Under the pieces are notes generated by a model that had not been told where the DNA came from, searched no databases, and worked only from the letters and a program-made list of their open reading frames with translations. A program made the position numbers and the translations under genes. Shown piece by piece: positions 56,001 through 64,000 of a DNA stretch of 64,000 bases. Numbering within the stretch: the stretch's first letter is position 1; every line of letters begins with the position of its first letter. This DNA comes from Pseudoalteromonas rubra (GTDB taxonomy: Bacteria > Pseudomonadota > Gammaproteobacteria > Enterobacterales > Alteromonadaceae): assembly GCF_005886805.2 (NCBI RefSeq), contig NZ_CP045430.1, forward strand, positions 930,001 through 994,000. The letters are read 5' to 3'.

Positions 56001-56177
56001 ATGAAGACAGATAAACAAAATCGTAAAAAGATAGCCAGTAAAATTGGCGTTAGTATGGTCACCGGGTTAGCTGTTGGTACTGCCATAGGCGTCTCTTCTG
56101 AGAATATTGTCAATGGTGTAACGCTTGGTATAGCGATTGGTGTAGCCGTCGGTATGCTGCTGGATATCAACGGTTAG
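56001..56177 (+). CDS. Small glycine-zipper-like membrane peptide (58 aa)
   Basis: Starts MKTDKQNRKKIASKIG and ends MLLDING. A basic N-terminus is followed by two hydrophobic, Gly/Ala/Val-rich segments (VSMVTGLAVGTAIGV and GVTLGIAIGVAVGMLL) separated by SSENIVNG, which suggests a two-helix membrane hairpin with GxxxG packing. A near-ideal Shine-Dalgarno AAAGGAG lies 7 nt before the ATG, strongly supporting expression. The stop TAG overlaps a GTG start of the next gene. I do not recognise a family; a small structural membrane protein, and less likely a toxin-like peptide, are possible. Confidence 0.75.
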   Translation: MKTDKQNRKKIASKIGVSMVTGLAVGTAIGVSSENIVNGVTLGIAIGVAVGMLLDING

Positions 56178-56554
56178 TGCCCAAGTTAATTCACATGCTT
56201 CGAATCGCAAAAACAACGTCAGTCCGAGTGATAAATGTAATATATGCGCATTATTCGTTTACTCGATACTGGGCATACCTCTTTATTGTGTCTGCGCTGA
56301 GCTACTTCAGCCACCCTTTAGAGCAATTTTTCAGCTTTGTAACGCTTAATCTCATGCTGGGATTGTTCAACCTGACCCAGATGAACAACTACCAACTAGG
56401 GTTTCCTATGTATATAGGCCCGCCCGAGCGCACCCTGCCAAATAAGCCCAAGTTTCAGCCATTGCGTCAAACCTGGTATGCCGGTTACACGGTGTTTTTT
56501 TGGTTCGGTATTGTTATTCAGCTATCCCTGATCCTGGTTCACTCACTGAGATAA
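56177..56554 (+). CDS. Small membrane protein of unknown function
   Basis: Up to 125 residues with hydrophobic segments around YWAYLFIVSALSYF, FFSFVTLNLMLGLF and a C-terminal stretch TVFFWFGIVIQLSLILVHSL; the loop between them (GPPERTLPNKPKFQPLRQTW) is basic and Pro-rich. The GTG start overlaps the stop of the preceding small gene (TAGTG), suggesting coupled translation; ATG 56195 is an alternative start giving 119 residues, and neither has a strong Shine-Dalgarno. No family recognised. It converges on the zinc-ribbon gene, with stem-loops between them. Confidence 0.6.
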   Translation: MPKLIHMLRIAKTTSVRVINVIYAHYSFTRYWAYLFIVSALSYFSHPLEQFFSFVTLNLMLGLFNLTQMNNYQLGFPMYIGPPERTLPNKPKFQPLRQTWYAGYTVFFWFGIVIQLSLILVHSLR

Positions 56555-56564
56555 CACAGCTGCT

Positions 56565-56592
56565 CTTTAACAAAGTTAAAGGGCGGACGCCC
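56565..56592. terminator. Tandem stem-loops between convergent genes
   Basis: CTTTAAC-AAA-GTTAAAG (7-bp perfect stem, 56565-56581) is followed at once by GGGC-GGAC-GCCC (56581-56592). They lie in the 48-nt gap between convergent genes and probably form a shared terminator, though long T-runs are lacking. Confidence 0.5.
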
Positions 56593-56602
56593 TACTTGCT
56601 CA

Positions 56603-57103
56603 TCAATCACCGATCACGTCTGCAGCAATTGCAAACACTTTTTCAAGGTTGCTGCGCCCGTCCTGCTCTGATAATTTATAGCGCCTGGGGCTATTAATGT
56701 GAAAGGCCTGATGCTCTTCGAGCATTTTGATCCTCAGCATCTCACGCTCTTTCGTACTCAGATGATTCTCATGTAATGTATCCAGCTCACCGGTATCAAG
56801 CCAGATGCCACCACAGCCCGGGCACTCGTCAATTTCAACCACACGTAACGGACTAAAATAACGGCGCATCATAACGATATCAGGGCATTTTGGGCACTTG
56901 ACCCGGGCGCTTTCATCACCAAGCGGAGCAGAGAACTGGCGCAGGTGCTTTGCCAGCACCTCTGAACGCAATTCAGATGGATTAGTAAAATTAGATAACA
57001 CCTGGTTGTCAAAAAAGACACCACCACTGTGCTCGGATATATACACTTTAATACCACCCACTTTCACTGGCTTAAGCGGGTGTGAAGTTCTGGGACACTG
57101 CAT
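56603..57103 (-). CDS. TFIIB-type zinc-ribbon domain protein
   Basis: A 166-residue protein. The centre has two CxxC knuckles, VKCPKCPDIVMMRR and IDECPGCGGIWLDTGEL, the layout of the zf-TFIIB domain (CPxC..x..CxxCxGxWxDxGEL). The N-terminus begins MQCPRTSHPL and contains GGIKVYISEHSGGVFFD, which looks like a degenerate second copy of the same fold lacking most Cys. The C-terminal 60 residues are charged and helical (STKEREMLRIKMLEEH). Function of the family is unknown; zinc binding is likely. GGAG sits 7 nt before the ATG. It is in the same orientation as the EAL gene, 96 nt upstream. Confidence 0.85.
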   Translation of the reverse strand: MQCPRTSHPLKPVKVGGIKVYISEHSGGVFFDNQVLSNFTNPSELRSEVLAKHLRQFSAPLGDESARVKCPKCPDIVMMRRYFSPLRVVEIDECPGCGGIWLDTGELDTLHENHLSTKEREMLRIKMLEEHQAFHINSPRRYKLSEQDGRSNLEKVFAIAADVIGD

Positions 57104-57199
57104 ATTACTACTCCAATCGTCTGCACTGGTTTAATAATCGCAGTATACTGATTGCGCTAAAGATTGAAAGCCGCCTTACACGAGCACAGGTTTAGGTGC

Positions 57200-58279
57200 T
57201 TACAGCCCGGCTTCCCTGGGTTTATCAAACAAAAACCCCTGTGCATAATCAACCCCTAACTCTCGGGCAATAGCTAACTGCTGCTGTGTTTCTATGCCTT
57301 CAGCCAGCACCTTACCGCCATATAGGTGGACCGTATCAACCACTTGCCTGATCTCATCGATGATCTCAGCGCCATAATCCAGTCGGCTGATAATGGTGAT
57401 ACACAGCTTCACCACATCGGGTTTCACCGCATTGATCAAAGTCAGCTCAAAGAATCCGCAACCAACATCGTCTAGCCAGAAGGTGTAACCTAGCTGGCGT
57501 AATTCGGCCATTTTTGCTTTGATGGGTGCCCAGTCATCTACAGGCAGATGTTCTGTCAGCTCAATACAGAGCAAGTGTGCATAAGGATAATCTAGCAATT
57601 TGCCCGACACATCCGCGTCAAATAGTAAAGCGGGTGAGAGATTAACCGTTAATCTTACCGTGCTTTGTTGCTCACATTGACCCTGATGCGTTGCTAAATG
57701 GGTTGTCAGTGCCAGCTTTTCCATATCAAACTGTCGCCCCTGTGCCATGGCAGCACCAAAGAGCTTGTCCGCACGGTGCAAGGGTGACGCCTTCGGACCT
57801 CGGATCAAGGCTTCGTATCCAAATATGCCGCTACTTTGAACCTGCTGAATTGACTGCCAGTAAGGGAGCAAATTTTTGTTGGCAAACACCCGCAACAAAT
57901 CTTCTTTACTATCCGGGTAAAGCTCGTTCAGAGCACAAGCTGCACCAGCCCGGATAGTTTGTTCCTGTGAAGTTTGCGCTATCACCTGCGCTGAGCTCAC
58001 CTGGAGCTCGGCTTCATGAACCAGCTGACAATCCAACTCGTTTAGCAGGTGCTGCGCCACGTGTTGGCTCAGTGCTCTTTCTGCCTGCGCGGGAGAGTCA
58101 AACTGGTCAGTTTCGAACCAAAGCTCGCCCAGCTCAAATATGTCCTGCTTCAACCCGGATTGGACATTTTGCGATAGTAACGTCACTAACGCACGCCATA
58201 CTTTATGTGCTGTTGACTGGCCAATACGCTCAACAATATCAGACCACCCCGACAAAGAGACTAAGGTTAAAGTGTGCAA
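57200..58279 (-). CDS. EAL-domain protein, probable c-di-GMP phosphodiesterase
   Basis: A 359-residue protein with a C-terminal EAL domain (~135-359). Recognisable catalytic motifs are YEALIRG (E156), VNLSP (N213), IELTEH (~240), LDDVG (D270, D271), VVKLC (K291), AEGIET (E327) and AQGF (Q347), so the metal and general-base set seems intact. DDVG replaces the usual DDFG, and KLC replaces KID, putting Cys293 where Asp is normal. The N-terminal ~120 residues look like a degenerate GGDEF-type region without its motif. The start is TTG 58279 with GGAGG about 4 nt upstream; no in-frame ATG is better placed. It is divergent from the cytochrome b561 gene. Confidence 0.9.
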   Translation of the reverse strand: MHTLTLVSLSGWSDIVERIGQSTAHKVWRALVTLLSQNVQSGLKQDIFELGELWFETDQFDSPAQAERALSQHVAQHLLNELDCQLVHEAELQVSSAQVIAQTSQEQTIRAGAACALNELYPDSKEDLLRVFANKNLLPYWQSIQQVQSSGIFGYEALIRGPKASPLHRADKLFGAAMAQGRQFDMEKLALTTHLATHQGQCEQQSTVRLTVNLSPALLFDADVSGKLLDYPYAHLLCIELTEHLPVDDWAPIKAKMAELRQLGYTFWLDDVGCGFFELTLINAVKPDVVKLCITIISRLDYGAEIIDEIRQVVDTVHLYGGKVLAEGIETQQQLAIARELGVDYAQGFLFDKPREAGL

Positions 58280-58517
58280 AGGACCTCCGGATGATTCCCA
58301 AAGTATTCGCTTGCAGTATAGCAGGGCAAATCAAAACCAGCCTCACGCGATACAATCAGCACAACTCACACTTAATAAAATAAAGGTAATATAAATCAGA
58401 GCATTAAAATCAGTGTTCTCAAAAACAGAATACTTTATCCGGATCTTTGTGGCATTCATTTATACCTCAAACTGTTACCATCCTCGGCAGTAACAACTCA
58501 TTATCTGGAGCGAACCG

Positions 58518-59111
58518 GTGAGCATCAAGAATACCTCACGAGATTATGGCACCATTGCAAAATGGCTACATTGGGGCACTGCCCTGTTATTTCTGGCGGC
58601 CTATGTCAGCGTCTATTATCGTCAGTGGTTTACCGAAGCCAAAACCCCGGAAAACTGGACCACATTGCAGCTCCATTTGTCGTTCGGTGTTTCAATTGCG
58701 GTGATTGTCGCACTCAGACTCATCTGGCGATGGCTCAATACTGCGCCCGCAGCCGAACCAGGCACTCGCATCGAACATCTGGCTGCCCATCTCGGCCATT
58801 ACGCTTTGTATGCCGCGATGATCATCGCACCAATAACCGGCTATATTGGCACAGGTGTGGACACCGAGTTTTTCTTTTTGTTTGATATTCCTAAATTTGA
58901 AAGCACAGTGCTGTTTAGGGCGCTCGTCGAGCAGGGGATGGGACTGTCATTCGCCGAGTTTGAAAAACCCATCGACTTTATTCACAAGGAAATTCTAGGC
59001 GCCTGGCTTATCTGGCTGCTGATCCTGGGTCATGCCGGTGCAGCCTTGTACCATCACTTAGTCAGACGTGACAGGACTTTGCTGAAAATGACGCGTGGTG
59101 GCGAGCGTTAG
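58518..59111 (+). CDS. Cytochrome b561 family protein
   Basis: A 197-residue integral membrane protein with about four transmembrane helices. It starts with the typical IAKWLHWGTALLFLAAY; candidate haem ligands are H18, H53 and, in the last helix, H172 (LGHAGAALYHH, with H179/H180). A longer periplasmic-type loop (residues ~112-150) lies between helices 3 and 4. The family transfers electrons from quinol or other donors in the inner membrane. The start is GTG 58518 with GGAG about 8 nt upstream. It ends 35 nt before a perfect bidirectional terminator shared with the protease gene. Confidence 0.93.
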   Translation: MSIKNTSRDYGTIAKWLHWGTALLFLAAYVSVYYRQWFTEAKTPENWTTLQLHLSFGVSIAVIVALRLIWRWLNTAPAAEPGTRIEHLAAHLGHYALYAAMIIAPITGYIGTGVDTEFFFLFDIPKFESTVLFRALVEQGMGLSFAEFEKPIDFIHKEILGAWLIWLLILGHAGAALYHHLVRRDRTLLKMTRGGER

Positions 59112-59146
59112 CCATAAGCTGAGTAATAGATTTCCCTTATTTTTGT

Positions 59147-59178
59147 AGTAAAAAAGCAGCTTAGGCTGCTTTTTTACT
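59147..59178. terminator. Bidirectional intrinsic terminator
   Basis: Perfect 14-bp stem AGTAAAAAAGCAGC / GCTGCTTTTTTACT with TTAG loop. A-run and T-run flank a GC core, so it terminates both the cytochrome b561 gene (plus) and the protease gene (minus), which converge here. Confidence 0.95.
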
Positions 59179-59185
59179 TAATTGC

Positions 59186-60541
59186 TTAACGCGTACAACT
59201 TGTGTCCTGGCCAAGCAGCTTCCAGACACCCCAGGTGCCCGACTCACTTGGCACATCGCCACGTGTCCACCAGCGCGCTTCATACTTAAAGCCCTGATAA
59301 GTCACCTGATCTGGCTTATCATAAACTTTGTTCGCATCCCAGTTGCCAGGACAGTTTGTATCACCACCCAATGTGACCGTCGCCGTGGCTTTGGCGCTGT
59401 AGTTCACCTGGCTTTCTTCCAGGGTGAAATTGACAGCAACACCGGCTGAGCCACTGCGACTAGCACCAAATTCAACCCCCACCTGACAGCTCTGATTTGC
59501 GGCAAGCGTGCTCGCGCTGCACGTATCAACCGGCTTAACCAGACCAGAAGTGACACCACTGGCGGTTACATTTAAGGTCTTAAAGCTGAATGACGTGTTA
59601 CCTGAGTTGGTGATGGTGAAAGTATGTGCTTTGGTTTCGCCAACCTTGAAACCCGTCAGCGTATCGTTTGCTTTGAACGACACAGAAACCGGCTCAGCTC
59701 CACCTTTTACGCTGTCGATCCAGCTGCGCAGTGCCGCCACATCTGAGTACACACCATATTTTGCTGGACGTGCACAGCCAATCCCCCAGCTGACGATCCC
59801 CAACTGTACGACCTGGCCGCCTGAGTTTGCTACGATTGGGCCACCGCTGTCACCGCTACACGAGTCTTTCTGACCCTCAGGGTAGCCGGCACAGAATGCC
59901 ACGCTGCCTACATTCTGGTACGAGCCGCCAGACTGACGACATACCTGATCAGAAACCAGTGGTACGTCTACCTCATACAGGTTAGTAGGACGGCTGCCGC
60001 CTTCACTCAAACGACCAAGACCTGCAACAGAAATTAAATCACCAACGCGCACATACTGCTCAACATTGCCCTGTGCCAGTGTAACGCTCGACCCCTGAGT
60101 TGGAGTACGAACCAGCTTAAGCAGTGCAATATCGTGGTTTAACGTGCTGCTGTTATATTGTGGGTGAACATACTTTTCAGCAACCGCAATGCGGTCACCA
60201 TCATTGCCGCCAAGCACAAAACCCGCCACTTTAACATTAAGTCCGCTTGCAGATCTGCCACTCACACAGTGCGCCGCAGTCAGTACGTAACCATCACCGA
60301 CATAACTACCACCACAAAATGCAGTGGTGCCATTCGAACTTAAGATTTGTGTATAGAATGGCCAGTCTGCGGTGTTAGCTGGATTACCACCGACAATTTC
60401 AGGCTCATAATATTCAGTACTTATACCACCAAGTAAGTGCTCACCCACATTAGCTGGTTGCGCAACCACTGCAGCACTCAGACCTAGTCCCAGCGATACA
60501 GACAACGCTGTCATTGAAAGTGTTTTTTTAACCTTTAACAT
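59186..60541 (-). CDS. Secreted trypsin-like serine protease with C-terminal chitin-binding-like domain
   Basis: A 451-residue S1 peptidase. A signal peptide (basic start, hydrophobic SMTALSVSLGLGLSAAVVA) is followed by a short propeptide and the activation site IVGG at 49-52. The catalytic triad is H91 (TAAHC), D137 (NHDIALLK) and S232 (GDSGGP). D226, six residues before the Ser, predicts trypsin-like cleavage after Arg/Lys. Residues ~285-390 form a beta-rich linker domain of choice-of-anchor type (TFTITNSGNTSFSF). The last ~55 residues (NCPGNWDANKVYDKPDQV; YEARWWTRGDVP; WGVWKLLG) match the carbohydrate-binding type 5/12 (ChiC) fold. The protein is probably secreted to act on chitin-associated protein. 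AAAGG lies 7 nt before the ATG. Confidence 0.94.
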   Translation of the reverse strand: MLKVKKTLSMTALSVSLGLGLSAAVVAQPANVGEHLLGGISTEYYEPEIVGGNPANTADWPFYTQILSSNGTTAFCGGSYVGDGYVLTAAHCVSGRSASGLNVKVAGFVLGGNDGDRIAVAEKYVHPQYNSSTLNHDIALLKLVRTPTQGSSVTLAQGNVEQYVRVGDLISVAGLGRLSEGGSRPTNLYEVDVPLVSDQVCRQSGGSYQNVGSVAFCAGYPEGQKDSCSGDSGGPIVANSGGQVVQLGIVSWGIGCARPAKYGVYSDVAALRSWIDSVKGGAEPVSVSFKANDTLTGFKVGETKAHTFTITNSGNTSFSFKTLNVTASGVTSGLVKPVDTCSASTLAANQSCQVGVEFGASRSGSAGVAVNFTLEESQVNYSAKATATVTLGGDTNCPGNWDANKVYDKPDQVTYQGFKYEARWWTRGDVPSESGTWGVWKLLGQDTSCTR

Positions 60542-60722
60542 GTGTATACCTTTGTTTTTCCTTTATTGGGAACCGAAAAATATAAACACTAATTTCACAC
60601 TTGTAAACAAAAAGGTTAAAAAGCATCCAAGGTACAGTTGAATTGCACCTGTATTTCATACAGAAAAAGGTTGAGTAAGCAGACAGAAATGATCTTGAAA
60701 GAAGTGGGCTTTACAATATATT

Positions 60723-60743
60723 GGGGCATCTCGGTGACGCCCC
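60723..60743 (-). terminator. Candidate terminator stem-loop after the small secreted protein gene
   Basis: GGGGC(A)TC / GA(C)GCCCC, a 7-bp stem with one mismatch, about 45 nt after the stop at 60790. It is followed on the minus strand by A/T-rich sequence rather than a clean T-run. Confidence 0.4.
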
Positions 60744-60789
60744 TTAAACTGCCTGGCCTTGTGCGCCAGCAGCCATACAGCACAGCGGC

Positions 60790-61137
60790 TTAGTATTTTG
60801 CGCTGATGCCGATCAAGGCGTTCTCTGACTCACCATCATAACAACGGGTATTGCCGCCATCGCGATTCTCAATAACCAGGTTGTAGACTGTACGTGAGTC
60901 CTGACCTGCTTCAATGGCTTTCAGCACCGGGCCAAGCAGATAAGTGTGCGTGCTATAGATGATTACCGGCTCCATCTGATTACCAGTGCGCTCACTGTTG
61001 TATCTGACTTCAAAATTACCATTGTGAGAAGCAACGCTGGTCACAACTCCTGAACAGGTAAAGATGGTTGCTTGTGCAGCAAATGCGCTGCTTGCCATAC
61101 ATACGCCAATAGCGGCGCGTAACAAATGTGTTCTCAT
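60790..61137 (-). CDS. Small secreted protein of unknown function
   Basis: A 115-residue protein with a clear signal peptide (MRTHLLRAAIGVCMASSAFAAQA). The mature part has two Cys residues (TIFTCSGVV and NTRCYDGE) that could form one disulfide, and is predicted beta-rich (GVVTSVASHNGNFEVRYN, VYNLVIENRDGG). It has no lipobox, metal site or enzyme motif that I recognise. AAGGAAG lies about 6 nt before the ATG, supporting the start. It is a single-gene unit in the same direction as the protease and the two-component genes. Confidence 0.75.
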   Translation of the reverse strand: MRTHLLRAAIGVCMASSAFAAQATIFTCSGVVTSVASHNGNFEVRYNSERTGNQMEPVIIYSTHTYLLGPVLKAIEAGQDSRTVYNLVIENRDGGNTRCYDGESENALIGISAKY

Positions 61138-61276
61138 TATTCTTCCTTAAGTTGATTAGTGCCAATACTGGCAACACACAGACTAAGCCCACAGGGTGAA
61201 TAAAAAGACACCAAAAAGTTAATTTTTTATTTCAGCTGAAGTGATAACTAAAAAGCAATCGCCAATTTACCTGCTG

Positions 61277-62605
61277 TCAGCCTTCGTAATGCGGAAATAG
61301 CAAGCGCACTCGCACGCCCTGACCGTCCGGGTTATTGTCGAGCTTAATGCTGCCGCCGTGTGCAAACATGATCTGCCGACACAGAGCCAGACCAATCCCG
61401 CTGCCCTGTGCTTTGGTCGTGTAAAAAGGCACAAAGACATTGTCCGGGTTTGCGATCCCACCGCCATTATCCACCATGGTCAGAACCAGCTGACCCAGTG
61501 AAGTAGCAGAAGACAAAGTGATTTCGACCTGCTGGCCGGGCGAGACGGCTTCCTGCGCGTTCTTGGTGAGGTTGAGTAATACCTGTTCAAACTGCTGTTG
61601 ATCAACCAGCACTGAAGCAGACTGCTCCAGTTCAAACTGCCAGTGTATATCAGGGTAAAGGGTTGTGAGGGTACTAATCACCCGGTCCAGTTTTACCGGT
61701 ACTTTGTTAGGTTGAGGTAAGTGCGTCAGACGAGTATAGCCTTCTAAAAAAACCCTCAAAGAGCTGGCGCGTTCACTGATTATGCCTATGCCCTGACACA
61801 AACTGTCGGCTGATGGCTGATTTTCTGGCTGTGATAAACGCTTGCTGAGCTGCTGCGCTATGGTGCTGATAGGAGTCAGGGTGTTGTTCACTTCATGACT
61901 CAATACCCGCAGCAGGCCCTGCCAGGCCGTGCGCTCTTTTTCCATCAGCAAGCGCTCAGCATTACTGATAATTAAAAACTGATGTGCTTTGCCTTCGCTG
62001 ATAAAGCGCTCTCGTAATACCAGGTATTCACCGCTGATCTGGCCGTCGTCGAGCATCACTATTTTACCATCACAGGCAATCAGTTGGCGGCCCAAAGCAC
62101 TGCTGGCAAGCTCGAGTGGCTGCTCTGGGCTGGGTATGCCAGTAAGCAACACGGTCTGGGCGGGCTGATTGGCCATAACGACCCGCGCTTGCTCATCCAG
62201 CACCAGTACCATGGCATCCATCTGATTAATGAACTTATTGAGCATCAGACGCGATTCCACCGCCTGGGTTTTATGATGGCTGAGGCTGTCTGCCAGCAGA
62301 TTAACCTGACTGAGCAAATCAGACATGGCTTTATCGCCGCTCACCCGTCCTCGCATCGAATAATCCCCCATTGTCATGGCTTCAATCAGATTCGTTAAGG
62401 TATGCAGCTGATGCGCCACCATGGCCTTGCTCGCCACCACCAGACAGATCAGCAATAAAGCAAACACAGTCGCAATAAATACCACCAAATAGCCATTCCA
62501 GTTGGCCATATACAAGCCTGTCACCATCAACAGATAACAAGGCAGACAAATCGCGATAATCAAGCACTGCAAGTGCGTCAGGGCAAAACCAGAGACCTTG
62601 CGCAT
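61277..62605 (-). CDS. Sensor histidine kinase (NtrB/NtrY-like)
   Basis: A 442-residue membrane kinase. Two transmembrane helices (~11-31 and ~39-60) with almost no periplasmic loop between them suggest sensing within the membrane or cytoplasm. A HAMP-like segment (~60-115) and a PAS-like region (~120-215) follow. The H-box LSHEVNNTLTPI has the phospho-acceptor H237, and the ATPase has the N-box LTKNAQEA (~345), VDNGGGI (~380) and GSGIGLAL (~403). The HEVNN H-box is typical of NtrY-like partners of sigma-54 activators. It starts 2 nt after the response regulator stop, so the two are co-transcribed with the regulator first. The signal sensed is unknown. Confidence 0.93.
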   Translation of the reverse strand: MRKVSGFALTHLQCLIIAICLPCYLLMVTGLYMANWNGYLVVFIATVFALLLICLVVASKAMVAHQLHTLTNLIEAMTMGDYSMRGRVSGDKAMSDLLSQVNLLADSLSHHKTQAVESRLMLNKFINQMDAMVLVLDEQARVVMANQPAQTVLLTGIPSPEQPLELASSALGRQLIACDGKIVMLDDGQISGEYLVLRERFISEGKAHQFLIISNAERLLMEKERTAWQGLLRVLSHEVNNTLTPISTIAQQLSKRLSQPENQPSADSLCQGIGIISERASSLRVFLEGYTRLTHLPQPNKVPVKLDRVISTLTTLYPDIHWQFELEQSASVLVDQQQFEQVLLNLTKNAQEAVSPGQQVEITLSSATSLGQLVLTMVDNGGGIANPDNVFVPFYTTKAQGSGIGLALCRQIMFAHGGSIKLDNNPDGQGVRVRLLFPHYEG

Positions 62606-62607
62606 TG

Positions 62608-63990
62608 CTATTCGGCCATACCAAACTTGGCCAACCTACGATAATAGCCGCTGCGGCTGAGCCCCAAAGAGCGAGCTGTTTCACTGGCATTACCCTGGTG
62701 ATGACGTAGCCTCTGGCGCAGTACTGCTTGCTCGATTTCATCCAGCGTCAGGCTTGGATCGTCCACATTAGCCTCCGCAGGCTCCCCGGTTGTGATAGCC
62801 AGATCGTCCGGGGTGATCTCGGCCGTACGACACACAAACAGCGCCCGCTCCAGGATATGGCGCAACTCGCGAATATTGCCAGGCCAGTCGTACTGACAAA
62901 GCGCAGTGAGGGCTTGCTCACTCAGCTGCGGCACAGGTTTGTTGTACTTTGCTGCAAACTGGGTCAAAAAGCGTTCGCTCAGCGGACCAATGTCGGCCAC
63001 TCTTTCTCTGAGCGAAGGTACTCTGAGTTCCACCGTATTCAACCGATAGTAAAGATCCTGACGAAAACCACCCGATTGGATCTGCGCTGGCAAATCACCA
63101 TTGGTGGCCGAGATAACCCGGACATCAGCAACCTGTGACTGACTACTACCAACAGCCTCAAACCTGCGCTCTTCCAGCACGCTGAGTAACTTGGCCTGCT
63201 GAGACAGCGGAATATTGGCAATCTCATCCAGAAACAAGGTGCCATGGCGCGCCATTTCAAAACGGCCTGCTCTGGTGGCTTTGGCATCGGTAAAGGCCCC
63301 TTTGACATGGCCGAACATCTCACTCTCGAATAGGCTTTCTACTATCGCCCCCATGTTGGCCGTGACAAACGCCTGTTCAGCGCGCGCCGAACATCGGTGC
63401 ACATAAGCCGCCAGCATGCTTTTACCGGTACCGTTGTCGCCAGTCAGTAAGATGCTCATATCACTTTGAGCCAGTTGTTCAAGCTGAGTCAGCAACTGTT
63501 GCATCGGCCGTGAACAGGCCACAATCTCGCTGCGCTCCTGAGGATACGCGGCTTGCTGTAGCAACTGGTTTTGCTGTTTCAGCCGCTCATTTAACCCCTG
63601 TGACTGTGCAAGTGTGATATGGGTTTGCAAGGTGTGCAGCAAACGCTCGTTGTCCCAGGGTTTTTGCACAAAATCCTGAGCACCACTGCGCATCGCATCT
63701 ACCGCCAGTTCAATGGTCGCCCAGCCGGTCATCATCACTATCGGCAGGCGACTGTCTAGCTGTCTGAGTTCAGCTATCAGGGCAAGCCCTTCTTGTCCTG
63801 AGGTGGTGTCTTTGCCAAAGTTCATGTCCAGCAAAGCGCAGTCAAACGACCGCACTTTGACTTTTTCCAGCGCGGCCTGAGCCGTGGTAACACAACTCAC
63901 CTCATAGCCTTCGTCCTGCAACAAAAAAGACAAACCGGCAATGACGTTCATATCATCATCGGCGACCAGAATATGTTGTTTTGTGCTCAT
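62608..63990 (-). CDS. Sigma-54-dependent response regulator (NtrC family)
   Basis: A 460-residue protein with full NtrC architecture: receiver domain 1-125 (acidic D11/D12, phospho-acceptor D55, T88, K110), AAA+ domain ~155-390 with Walker A GDNGTGKS (~184-191), Walker B GTLFLDEI (~250), and a C-terminal Fis-type helix-turn-helix (GNASETARSLGLSRSGYYRR). The sigma-54 contact loop reads GAFTDA (231-236) instead of GAFTGA. It should activate sigma-54 promoters when phosphorylated by the adjacent kinase. Targets are unknown from this window; genes beyond the right edge may be controlled. The ATG is at 63990, 10 nt from the window end. Confidence 0.94.
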   Translation of the reverse strand: MSTKQHILVADDDMNVIAGLSFLLQDEGYEVSCVTTAQAALEKVKVRSFDCALLDMNFGKDTTSGQEGLALIAELRQLDSRLPIVMMTGWATIELAVDAMRSGAQDFVQKPWDNERLLHTLQTHITLAQSQGLNERLKQQNQLLQQAAYPQERSEIVACSRPMQQLLTQLEQLAQSDMSILLTGDNGTGKSMLAAYVHRCSARAEQAFVTANMGAIVESLFESEMFGHVKGAFTDAKATRAGRFEMARHGTLFLDEIANIPLSQQAKLLSVLEERRFEAVGSSQSQVADVRVISATNGDLPAQIQSGGFRQDLYYRLNTVELRVPSLRERVADIGPLSERFLTQFAAKYNKPVPQLSEQALTALCQYDWPGNIRELRHILERALFVCRTAEITPDDLAITTGEPAEANVDDPSLTLDEIEQAVLRQRLRHHQGNASETARSLGLSRSGYYRRLAKFGMAE

Positions 63991-64000
63991 GCCAGTTCTT

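Noticed and set aside
55985..56170. Minus-strand 61-codon ORF
   Set aside because: Antisense to the 58-codon gene, which has a near-ideal Shine-Dalgarno.

Overview
The window looks like chromosome of a marine gammaproteobacterium, most likely Pseudoalteromonas. This is inferred from the protein families (a trypsin-like protease with a chitin-binding tail, a cytochrome b561, an NtrC-type two-component pair) and from a long A/T-rich palindromic element with TAATACCAATTT ends of a kind I associate with that genus. No RNA gene, CRISPR array, IS element, phage gene or plasmid origin was seen.

Region 1 (1 to about 50.6 kb, all on the minus strand) is one very large non-ribosomal peptide synthetase (NRPS) locus that runs off the left edge. 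In transcription order (right to left) it reads: NRPS A (50622-43930, modules Pro-Phe), NRPS B (43727-36981, Ala-Val), NRPS C (36984-29533, Val-Ser plus thioesterase), a cyclic-peptide-type ABC exporter (29419-27743), NRPS D (27626-14595, starter condensation domain, then Phe, Ile-like, unassigned/basic-like, Ala), NRPS E (14595-11071, one aromatic-like module), NRPS F (11071-1064, Ser-Thr-Ser) and the start of NRPS G (1064 to beyond 1). There are 14 complete adenylation domains. Six condensation domains are of the dual epimerisation/condensation type. Specificities were read by eye from the ten Stachelhaus positions and are predictions.

Gene order and apparent assembly order do not match. 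The only thioesterase lies mid-cluster at the end of C. D is the only NRPS without an N-terminal TubC-type docking domain, and it begins with a divergent, starter-like condensation domain. A reasonable model is that assembly starts at D, passes through E, F, G and possibly genes left of the window, and then finishes on A, B and C with release by the thioesterase. The product would be a long, probably N-acylated (lipo)peptide of at least 14 residues, with D-residues set by the dual E/C domains and export by the embedded ABC transporter. The alternative is two separate peptides. Stop and start codons overlap at the B/C, D/E, E/F and F/G junctions. A hairpin with a short U-run lies between A and B, and further stem-loops flank the transporter, so the operon may be partly segmented.

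Region 2 (50.6-53.8 kb) is mostly A/T-rich and poorly coding. It holds a possible 65-codon gene, several stem-loops and a solitary ParB/RepB-like DNA-binding protein next to the NRPS promoter region.

Region 3 (53.8-64 kb) is ordinary chromosome: a pirin plus glutathionyl-hydroquinone reductase operon with a clear terminator, the long palindromic element, a 58-codon glycine-zipper-like membrane peptide and a small membrane protein, a zinc-ribbon protein, an EAL-domain protein, cytochrome b561, a secreted S1 protease with a chitin-binding-like tail, a small secreted protein, and a histidine kinase with a sigma-54-type response regulator.
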